Shown: positions 1-5,345 of the stretch, piece after piece
Position numbering within the stretch: the stretch's first letter is position 1
Layout: each line of letters begins with the position of its first letter
Assembly: GCA_947473535.1 (NCBI GenBank)
Contig: CANJFK010000108.1
Span: 1 to 5,345 of the forward strand
Direction: 5' to 3'
DNA from: Legionellaceae bacterium
GTDB taxonomy: Bacteria > Pseudomonadota > Gammaproteobacteria > Legionellales > Legionellaceae
Length of the DNA stretch: 5,345 bases
The notes under the pieces: generated by a model
Told to the model about the DNA's origin: nothing
Database searches by the model: none
The model's input: the letters and a program-made list of their open reading frames with translations, nothing else
Position numbers and translations under genes: made by a program

Positions 1-890
1 ATAATTTTGATTTCGTCTTTGTGCGTGTGGCCCGCCAAGACGCCAATAATAATCGCGTGGTATGTACTCATTAATTTTAAAAAATCAGTGTGTTCGCGAA
101 CAAACCAAAATTGTTCATTATCATATACATTATTGCCTGGTGGGATATGCATCGCCAGCAGCACGGCCTCATGATTTAATTGTGCCTCATGTAATTGGGT
201 ATCCAACCAATGCATTTGCTCCATCGCCTTACGCTCATTAATACCAACGCGTCTTGGTGAAAACAGCGTGGTATTCAACGCAATCAGGCGACGTTTTGGT
301 TCAAGATAAACGGCGTAATACCCATCCATACTATTTTCAACAATCATACAGGGAAACTTGCGGTTGGTTTGTTTACATGTAATGCCCGTTGATAAAAATG
401 GATCGGCCCAGCCATTAGCCATTGCAACATCGCCGGGGCCTTTATACACGCCGGGCTGGTTCAATGAAACATAAGGGCCATAATTAGCTTGAAATGAATC
501 ATTGTTTCCATTGACGAAAAGTAACGGCGTATTGGGGAACGTTTTATGCAATAACTCAAAAAAAGATGATTCACTCGTTAATGCGGAGTCATCTTGTCGC
601 TTATGCCCTACTACATCACCAAGGAAGAGAACAAACGTCGGCTGTGGAATTAAACCTCGTTTAATATTGTCACTTATATTCGTCAACAATTGCTTAAACG
701 TCAATTCATCCAAGTCATTTTCTTTTGTAAAAATCGACGGGTTGAAAACCATTTTATGATGAGATGATTTATCTAAATGAACATCCGTCACAACCAAAAA
801 ATTTTCATCGTTAGACTGTTGCGATGCACTAACAGTCCAACAGCTAATAACCGAGAAAATAAATACTATTGCAGAAAAGTTTCTAATCAT
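1..890 (-). CDS. Exported acid-sphingomyelinase-like metallophosphoesterase, C-terminus cut by window edge
   Basis: The frame is open from an ATG at 890 to the window edge, giving 296 residues with no stop. The N-terminus is a signal peptide: an Arg/Asn start, a hydrophobic core at residues 7-17, then VSA at 20-22 as a likely signal peptidase I site. VISC at 14-17 also resembles a lipobox, so a lipoprotein is possible. Calcineurin-like metal-site motifs follow in order: DVH (36-38), GDVVGH (91-96), GNND (128-131), HIPPG (248-252) and GHTH (287-290). The stretch GYYAVYLEP..RLIALNTTLF (190-210) together with HIPPG and GHTHKDE is typical of the acid sphingomyelinase/SMPDL3/endopolyphosphatase branch. 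The product probably hydrolyses a phosphodiester or pyrophosphate bond outside the cytoplasm; the substrate cannot be read from sequence. The usual catalytic His after GN is Asn130. The gene starts 17 bases after ubiI, without a clear Shine-Dalgarno sequence. Confidence 0.88.
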   Translation of the reverse strand, partial: MIRNFSAIVFIFSVISCWTVSASQQSNDENFLVVTDVHLDKSSHHKMVFNPSIFTKENDLDELTFKQLLTNISDNIKRGLIPQPTFVLFLGDVVGHKRQDDSALTSESSFFELLHKTFPNTPLLFVNGNNDSFQANYGPYVSLNQPGVYKGPGDVAMANGWADPFLSTGITCKQTNRKFPCMIVENSMDGYYAVYLEPKRRLIALNTTLFSPRRVGINERKAMEQMHWLDTQLHEAQLNHEAVLLAMHIPPGNNVYDNEQFWFVREHTDFLKLMSTYHAIIIGVLAGHTHKDEIKI

Positions 891-907
891 TTTAGATCGC
901 GCCCGAA

Positions 908-2065
908 TTAACCCGCAGCATGCTCAATAAACAAACGCTTCAAGAAGGGTAAATGGTTACACCCACTCAAACCAATCCCTCGCAACATGGCAATGGGGGG
1001 CAAAGGATTCGCAAAGAGCGCCTTCAATCCTTCCATGATGGCAATAATTTGCCAAACATCGTGTTTTCTCTGACGTTGATAAGCCCTCAGGGCTTTGTTC
1101 GACCAAATAGGGTGCTTATCAGCATCAATAATGGCAAGCCACGCCGTCACGTCAGCGAGACCAACGTTAAGACCCAGTCCGGCCAAAGGATGAATCGTAT
1201 GGGCCGCATCACCCATTAACAACCAATCAGAACCACTGTAACAGTTAGCATGACGCATAAAAAGTGGAAATTGATGACGCTGACCAATAACAGCTGTTTT
1301 CCCCAATTTTTCCACGAATGCAATCATCAATTGTTGGGAAAATTCATCGTCCGACAAGTCCATTAATCGCTGTGCCCTGGCTGGTGACGTTGACCAAACG
1401 ATAGAGCATTGAAAAGGGTCGGCTAAGGGTAAAAAGGCCAAGGGCCCATCGGGATTAAAAACCTGATGGGCGGTATGTCGGTGAGGTTTTTCTGTTTGCA
1501 CTGTCGTAACGATAGCTTGCTGATGGTAAGGCCAGCTTGTGACGGCGACGCCTAACCGTTGGCGCGTCTCGGAAACGGTTCCATCGGCAACGATAAGCAA
1601 TTTAGCATGCCATGCATTCTCTTTATGACGAACAAGCATACCATCGCCAGTAGACTGCACATCATCGACCGCGCAATGCGGGAACAACGTAATATTACAT
1701 TCCACCGCTTGCTGCAACAAAGCCTGTTTAATCACTGATTCATCAACAATAACACCCAATTGATCGGCACCGATCATTCTCGAATCAAAATCAATGTGTG
1801 CTCCATTGGTAGCATCCCAGACATGCATTTGCCGATAAGGTGAAATACGTGTCTTATCTAGCGCCGACCAAACGCCCAGTGTCTGAAATAACGATTGAGA
1901 CGCATGATTTAATGCATAAACACGAGCATTAGGGACGCTTCCATCATCAACCAAAGAGCCTGCATCCAGGATTGCCACAGAAAAATTGCGCTGCTGCATA
2001 GCAATTGCAGCACTTAAACCCACAATACCACCACCAATTACAATCACGTCAAACGAGCAACTCAT
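908..2065 (-). CDS. ubiI: UbiI-like FAD-dependent ubiquinone biosynthesis hydroxylase
   Basis: This 385-residue protein belongs to the UbiH/UbiF/UbiI (COQ6) flavoprotein monooxygenases; E. coli UbiI has 400 residues. Family members use O2 and a reduced cofactor to hydroxylate the ring of polyprenyl-phenol intermediates of ubiquinone. UbiI acts at C5 and UbiF at C1. Visible motifs are the FAD Rossmann fold GGGIVG (11-16) with an acid at the end of strand 2 (LDAG, 33-36), the DG motif VADG (159-162), and the GD motif GDAAHTIHPLAG (285-296), continuing GLNVGLAD. The position before Gly298, normally Gln in GQG, is Leu297. The ATG directly abuts the ubiH stop (TAAATG), and GGAGA lies 8 bases upstream. 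Position behind ubiH favours ubiI (formerly visC), but UbiF or a broader-specificity paralogue cannot be excluded. Family assignment is firm; the regiospecific symbol is moderate. Confidence 0.9.
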   Translation of the reverse strand: MSCSFDVIVIGGGIVGLSAAIAMQQRNFSVAILDAGSLVDDGSVPNARVYALNHASQSLFQTLGVWSALDKTRISPYRQMHVWDATNGAHIDFDSRMIGADQLGVIVDESVIKQALLQQAVECNITLFPHCAVDDVQSTGDGMLVRHKENAWHAKLLIVADGTVSETRQRLGVAVTSWPYHQQAIVTTVQTEKPHRHTAHQVFNPDGPLAFLPLADPFQCSIVWSTSPARAQRLMDLSDDEFSQQLMIAFVEKLGKTAVIGQRHQFPLFMRHANCYSGSDWLLMGDAAHTIHPLAGLGLNVGLADVTAWLAIIDADKHPIWSNKALRAYQRQRKHDVWQIIAIMEGLKALFANPLPPIAMLRGIGLSGCNHLPFLKRLFIEHAAG

Positions 2066-3265
2066 TTAGAACGTCTCCAAATGCAATGGAATCCCGCACA
2101 CTAAATCAGGGATAATACCGGTGAAACCACGAGCATAACGCACCAAAAGGCTCTTTAATACGGGTATGTTATCCAATGCTATCAACCCAGCACCGCGTAC
2201 AAGCGCGGCCCCCGGCAACCGGCTGGTAAATAGCTCAACCAATCCATCGGTAAAATAGGCCATGGCTGTTTGGTCAAAGCGTCGCGACGTTTGATAAATC
2301 TGCAGCATGTCATCACCCAACCCGTGTTTAGCAATACACTGCACGAGCATCGCAACATCACGAAGCCCAAGATTAAACCCTTGGCCCGCCACAGGATGCA
2401 GGGTGTGTGCTGCATTCCCAACAAAGACAACCGACCCTGCGACACATTGTGGCATGATTAGCTGTCGTAATGGATAAGCAACGCGACACCCCACTTTTAT
2501 AAATCGTCCTAATCGATACCCAAATGTGCGTTGTAAATGATTCAAAAACACGTGCTCTTCCACCAACATCAAGCGCTCAGCCTCCTGCGGCGGAAGCGCC
2601 CAGACCAAAGACGCGCGTTGATCGGTCATGGGCAATAATGCCAAAGGACCCGACGCAGTAAACCGCTCATACGCCACCTGTTGATGAGCACGCGCTAAAC
2701 CAATATTAGCTACAATCGCACATTGATCGTAATCTTTCAGCTGTGCCGGTAAATGACACAAGTGGCGTACAACTGAATCCACGCCATCGGCTGCAACCAC
2801 CAAACGTGAGCGCACGGTTGATTGACCTACTGCCGTTTTGACCGTAGCAAGGTGACTCACGGCATCATAGGCTATCAATTGCGCTGGTGCCATGGTGTAT
2901 TGCCGATCTAGCAATTGGTACAACGCTCGATTGATATGCTGCATTTCAACCACGAATCCGAGTGGATTTTTTTTATTACCACCGAGATGCGCTGAACCAA
3001 AATGATGCTGGTCCGAAACATGGATGGTTTCTATTGCGGTAGCATGTTCCTGTAATAACGGCCAGATATGAAGCATTTGTAGAATCCGCACACTAGCGGG
3101 CGATAAAGCGAGACTACGCGCATCAAAATCAGTTTGTACGCTACCTGAAAAAGGTTTCGCCTCAACTAACAGTGTACTGTAACCCGCGTCGGCTAATGCC
3201 AACATCAACACGGCACCAGCCAGTCCGCCACCAACAATCAGGATATCTACATCGCAATCAGCCAC
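2066..3265 (-). CDS. ubiH: UbiH, 2-polyprenyl-6-methoxyphenol hydroxylase
   Basis: This 399-residue FAD monooxygenase of ubiquinone synthesis performs, in E. coli, the C6-position ring hydroxylation. It is expected to work with the other Ubi enzymes in a soluble or membrane-associated complex. Motifs seen are the FAD dinucleotide fold GGGLAG (12-17), the strand-2 acid in LLVEA (32-36), the DG motif AADGVDS (158-164), and the GD-type motif GNAAHTLHPVAGQGFNLGLRD (283-303). GNAA rather than GDAA, together with HPVAGQGFNLG, is the UbiH version of this motif. The start is GTG at 3265. An in-frame TAG lies two codons upstream and the Rossmann strand begins seven residues in, so no other start fits. 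The first 8 bases overlap the end of pepP, with AGAGG 9 bases upstream. An A8 run encodes Lys98-Lys99-Asn100. Confidence 0.95.
   Translation of the reverse strand: MADCDVDILIVGGGLAGAVLMLALADAGYSTLLVEAKPFSGSVQTDFDARSLALSPASVRILQMLHIWPLLQEHATAIETIHVSDQHHFGSAHLGGNKKNPLGFVVEMQHINRALYQLLDRQYTMAPAQLIAYDAVSHLATVKTAVGQSTVRSRLVVAADGVDSVVRHLCHLPAQLKDYDQCAIVANIGLARAHQQVAYERFTASGPLALLPMTDQRASLVWALPPQEAERLMLVEEHVFLNHLQRTFGYRLGRFIKVGCRVAYPLRQLIMPQCVAGSVVFVGNAAHTLHPVAGQGFNLGLRDVAMLVQCIAKHGLGDDMLQIYQTSRRFDQTAMAYFTDGLVELFTSRLPGAALVRGAGLIALDNIPVLKSLLVRYARGFTGIIPDLVCGIPLHLETF
2074..2078 (-). promoter_or_regulatory. Ribosome binding site for ubiI inside the ubiH 3' end
   Basis: GGAGA on the minus strand lies 8 bases before the ubiI ATG at 2065, within the last codons of ubiH. 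The ubiH stop and ubiI start touch (TAAATG), the arrangement expected for termination-reinitiation coupling. Confidence 0.65.
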
Positions 3266-4565
3266 GGACTAAAGCCTCTAGATCATCCATTTCAACCGTC
3301 AATGCGGCCGTTAAATTTTCATGCCCAGCAGACGTCACCAATATATCATCTTCAATGCGCACCCCAATATCCCACCAACGGCTATCAACGCCATCAAGGC
3401 CCGCACTAATGTATAATCCCGGCTCAACCGTTAAAACCATGCCCGCTTCCAAGGTGCGCCATTGACCATTCGTTTTATAGCGACCACAATCATGGACGTC
3501 CAGACCCAACCAATGGCCGGAATTGTGCATATAAAAAGGTGCAAAGGCCGAACGCTCAATTAACGCATCCACATCACCGCGCAACAAACCCAGGTCAACC
3601 AATCCACGCGTAAGAATACGCACGATGGTGCGTTGAATTTCATCCCAAGCACAACCCGGTCGAACACAAGCAATGCCGGCTTTTTGTGCCTGCAGAACCA
3701 GCTCATAAATAGCACGTTGCTCCGCACTAAAACGCCCATTAACTGGAAAGGTGCGAGTCACATCAGCGGCGTAATTTTCATATTCTGCACCGGCGTCAAT
3801 TAAAACCAAATCACCGTGCTTTAATGGCTGATTATTTTCAGTGTAATGCAAAACACAGGCGTTGCCGCCCCCTGCAACAATAGAATCATACGCAACACTC
3901 CGGCAGCCTTGTCGACTAAACTCATACAACAATTCAGCTTCTAGTTCATATTCATTGTTCACTTGCCGACAAGCTCGCATGGCGCGTTGATGTGCCGCAA
4001 CGGTAATTCGCGCGGCTTGCTTCATCGAATCAATTTCTACCTGCCGTTTAAATAAACGCATTTCACCAACGATGGGCGCAAGGTCGCAAACCGCGTCTGG
4101 CGCTTTCACGCCGCGACGCACCTGGCCCTTAACGATTTGCCAGGCCTGTAAAATACGTGCATCCCACGAGGGACGCTGACCGAGCGTATAATAAATGGCT
4201 TGCTTTCCAGCAAATAATTCTGGCAAACGCGTTTCCAAAGTCGCTAATGAATAAGCGGCATCAACAGCTAACACTTCACAAGCATCCTCTTGCCCCAAGC
4301 GCTTGCCCGTCCACTGCTCGCTCTGCGGATCACGCGGGCGATTAAACAAAAAGCTCTCACTTTCAAGGCCCGAGGTAATCAACAATAACGCGTCTGGCTC
4401 GCCAAACCCGGTCAAATAATAAAAATCACTATCTTGACGAAAACGATAGTGCGCGTCACCATTTCGCAGCAACTCCGTTGCTGCTGGAATCACGGCAATA
4501 CACCCCTCGGGCAAGCGCTTTGCTAACTCACAGCGCCGGTGTTGATATTCATTTCTCGTGGTCAT
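3258..4565 (-). CDS. pepP: Xaa-Pro aminopeptidase P (M24B), dimetal
   Basis: This 435-residue protein is close to E. coli PepP (441). It removes an N-terminal residue that precedes proline, using two metal ions (Mn2+ in characterised members), in the cytoplasm. The N-terminal AMP_N domain (about 1-160) contains RQDSDFYYLTGF (43-54) and FLFNRPRD (72-79). The C-terminal pita-bread domain carries all five expected metal ligands: Asp257 (LIDAG), Asp268 (AADVTRTFP), His351 (GHWLG), Glu381 (VEPG) and Glu405 (RIEDD). The active-site histidines His240 (VLHYTEN), His347 and His358 (DVHD) are also present. The frame extends upstream to 4667, but that start would overlap ygfB by about 90 bases. The ATG at 4565 has TGAGGA 7 bases ahead, lies 13 bases after the ygfB stop, and gives the family N-terminus (MTTRNEYQHRR, compare E. 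coli EFQRRR). It looks intact and active. Confidence 0.96.
   Translation of the reverse strand: MTTRNEYQHRRCELAKRLPEGCIAVIPAATELLRNGDAHYRFRQDSDFYYLTGFGEPDALLLITSGLESESFLFNRPRDPQSEQWTGKRLGQEDACEVLAVDAAYSLATLETRLPELFAGKQAIYYTLGQRPSWDARILQAWQIVKGQVRRGVKAPDAVCDLAPIVGEMRLFKRQVEIDSMKQAARITVAAHQRAMRACRQVNNEYELEAELLYEFSRQGCRSVAYDSIVAGGGNACVLHYTENNQPLKHGDLVLIDAGAEYENYAADVTRTFPVNGRFSAEQRAIYELVLQAQKAGIACVRPGCAWDEIQRTIVRILTRGLVDLGLLRGDVDALIERSAFAPFYMHNSGHWLGLDVHDCGRYKTNGQWRTLEAGMVLTVEPGLYISAGLDGVDSRWWDIGVRIEDDILVTSAGHENLTAALTVEMDDLEALVRG
3275..3279 (-). promoter_or_regulatory. Ribosome binding site for the GTG start of ubiH
   Basis: AGAGG on the minus strand lies 9 bases before the GTG at 3265 and is embedded in the last codons of pepP. 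With the in-frame TAG two codons upstream, it fixes the unusual GTG start. Ribosomes ending pepP would arrive within the ubiH initiation region. Confidence 0.65.
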
Positions 4566-4572
4566 TCGTCTA

Positions 4573-4578
4573 TCCTCA
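4573..4578 (-). promoter_or_regulatory. Ribosome binding site deciding the pepP start
   Basis: On the minus strand TGAGGA stands 7 bases before the ATG at 4565, directly after the ygfB stop codon (4579-4581). It is the best Shine-Dalgarno match near the possible pepP starts and is the main reason to prefer 4565 over the upstream ATGs at 4601 and 4667, both of which lie inside ygfB. Confidence 0.75.
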
Positions 4579-5160
4579 TCAATGCGTCGTTTGTGAGCCA
4601 TCTTTTTCCGACTGACTCGTTTGTAAGTCACTGTGAATATGCAGCACCGCCATACGTGCATACTCACACACCTCCATCAACGCCCGCTCATCCTCATCAT
4701 CCACCTGCAATGATTGACAATCCAACTGTGAGAATTCGATCAAGTGTTGAATAGCTTCTTGTGCATCCTCATCTTGTAGGTGGTTATAATCAACTCCCGC
4801 CATAGTGATTCCTTGCGTAAAACCCTCACACCACTCACTGAACGCTTGGGCTCTGACAAATAATGACTCGCGCTCATTAGGAAGCAATAATTGAAACTCA
4901 AAACCAAGATTAGACAGTTGCTGCTGACTCACCGTATAGATGCTAAACAATGATAGCTCAGCTACGCGCGTACTTGTATCATTTTTATTCGTCATCAACG
5001 TGCGGATGTAAGTTTCACCCTCTCGATTAGCCCCGGCCGATAAATAACCGCATAAAACGCCATGCAATTCGCTAGCAGAAAGAGGTAATTCAAGTTCTGC
5101 AATCGAATCAACAAAGGTTTGGTATTCTGGCAATTGAAGTAGCATAGTATTAGTTGACAT
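4579..5160 (-). CDS. ygfB: YgfB, UPF0149 family protein
   Basis: This 193-residue protein matches E. coli YgfB (192) in length and context, first in the ygfB-pepP-ubiH-ubiI cluster. Family features are the helical signature SASELHGVLCGYLSAGA (28-44), FEFQLLLPN (87-95), RAQAFSEWCEGFTQGI (103-118), and the acidic C-terminal helix region DDEDERALMEVCEYARMAV (154-172). No signal peptide, membrane segment or catalytic motif is visible, so it is probably cytosolic and all-helical. The family's biochemical function is not settled; in Pseudomonas aeruginosa YgfB has been linked to control of the AlpA regulator, and whether that applies here is unknown. The frame extends to a TTG at 5187, but the ATG at 5160 gives the family length. 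It has only a weak GGGT element at 5165-5168. A later ATG at 5145 would still leave the conserved core intact. Confidence 0.92.
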   Translation of the reverse strand: MSTNTMLLQLPEYQTFVDSIAELELPLSASELHGVLCGYLSAGANREGETYIRTLMTNKNDTSTRVAELSLFSIYTVSQQQLSNLGFEFQLLLPNERESLFVRAQAFSEWCEGFTQGITMAGVDYNHLQDEDAQEAIQHLIEFSQLDCQSLQVDDEDERALMEVCEYARMAVLHIHSDLQTSQSEKDGSQTTH

Positions 5161-5345
5161 AACGACCCATTTCAAAATAAATTCCAATCATAACCGATTT
5201 CAGGAAAAGCATGAAAGTATATAAAAAGCTCGGGTGCTGATCTGACATAGACAGACAATATGATCAAAATAATTCCAAACAAGGTTGTTTTCGTATAAAT
5301 ACAGAACAAATTCAAGTAGTAAAGAGAGGGTTCAGACTAATTTTA
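5161..5345. other. Non-coding leader upstream of ygfB
   Basis: These 185 bases hold no supportable gene. The only short frames are a nine-codon plus-strand one from the ATG at 5211 and a twelve-codon one from 5260, both without a ribosome binding site. In E. coli the region upstream of ygfB faces divergent zapA and the 6S RNA gene; no such start is reached before the window ends. A plus-strand TATAAA at 5294-5299 could be part of a divergent promoter, but it has no -35 partner. Confidence 0.5.
5187..5215 (-). promoter_or_regulatory. Tentative sigma70-type promoter ahead of ygfB
   Basis: On the minus strand TATGAT (5187-5192, five of six to TATAAT) is preceded at 17 bases by TTCATG (5210-5215, only three of six to TTGACA). 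Transcription would begin near 5180, about 20 bases before the ygfB ATG. A second -10-like box, TATACT (5216-5221), lies just upstream without a good -35 partner. The region is A+T-rich, so chance matches are likely and the assignment is weak. Confidence 0.3.

Noticed and set aside
502..759. An 85-codon open frame on the plus strand opposite the phosphoesterase
   Set aside because: It lies antisense to a frame with clear family motifs and a signal peptide; its own translation has no recognisable domain.
953..1219. An 88-codon plus-strand frame opposite ubiI, and a similar 97-codon one at 3172-3465 spanning the ubiH/pepP junction
   Set aside because: Both are antisense to strongly conserved coding sequence, have low-information translations and lack convincing ribosome binding sites.
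2182..2445. An 87-codon minus-strand frame within ubiH in another frame
   Set aside because: It is wholly inside ubiH and overlaps the GN-HPVAGQG motif region; it is a shadow frame.
4539..4754. A plus-strand frame rich in Pro, His and Thr opposite the ygfB/pepP junction
   Set aside because: Its composition is explained as the complement of the acidic DDEDE codons and neighbouring sequence of ygfB; it shows no domain.
5223..5240. A small inverted repeat (AGC...GCT) followed on the minus strand by five T residues, considered as a terminator upstream of ygfB
   Set aside because: The stem is only three base pairs, too weak for an intrinsic terminator.
5323..5330. AGAGAGGG on the plus strand, considered as a ribosome binding site for a divergent zapA-like gene
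   Set aside because: No ATG, GTG or TTG follows in the remaining 15 bases, so the spacing would be too long.
5312..5344. A short minus-strand frame entering from the right edge and ending in TGA at 5312-5314, considered as the tail of an upstream gene
   Set aside because: Ten residues without any recognisable pattern cannot be distinguished from chance.

Overview
The window is a compact, single-strand stretch of a gammaproteobacterial chromosome. All five supported genes lie on the minus strand, so they read from right to left. The order ygfB - pepP - ubiH - ubiI is the classic gammaproteobacterial cluster also found in Escherichia coli, and every product matches its family over its full length. 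Base composition is moderate to low in G+C, and codon choice leans to A/T-ending codons. I cannot name a genus. An intracellular or aquatic gammaproteobacterium, for instance a Legionella/Coxiella relative, would fit, but that is only an inference from composition and gene order.

Layout in the direction of transcription: positions 5345-5161 are a short non-coding leader with a tentative promoter. Next come ygfB (5160-4579, UPF0149 protein), pepP (4565-3258, Xaa-Pro aminopeptidase P), ubiH (3265-2066) and ubiI-like (2065-908), the last two being FAD-dependent aromatic-ring hydroxylases of ubiquinone synthesis. Last is an acid-sphingomyelinase-like exported metallophosphoesterase (890 to beyond position 1), cut by the window edge. 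Junctions are very tight: 13 bases, an 8-base overlap, a direct TAA-ATG abutment and 17 bases. This points to one transcript with translational coupling.

UbiH and UbiI carry out two of the three ring hydroxylations needed to make ubiquinone. PepP trims residues ahead of proline in peptides, and YgfB is a small protein of partly understood regulatory role; their link to the quinone genes is positional and long conserved. The last gene is the least ordinary part. It encodes a Sec-exported phosphoesterase with most hallmark residues of the acid sphingomyelinase family, but with GNND where most members have GNHD or GNHE. It sits where E. coli carries the glycine-cleavage genes, and it is visibly richer in A+T than pepP. 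I see no mobile element, CRISPR array, tRNA, rRNA or convincing terminator. Apart from that phosphoesterase, this is an ordinary housekeeping region, and I do not see a new multi-gene system in it.
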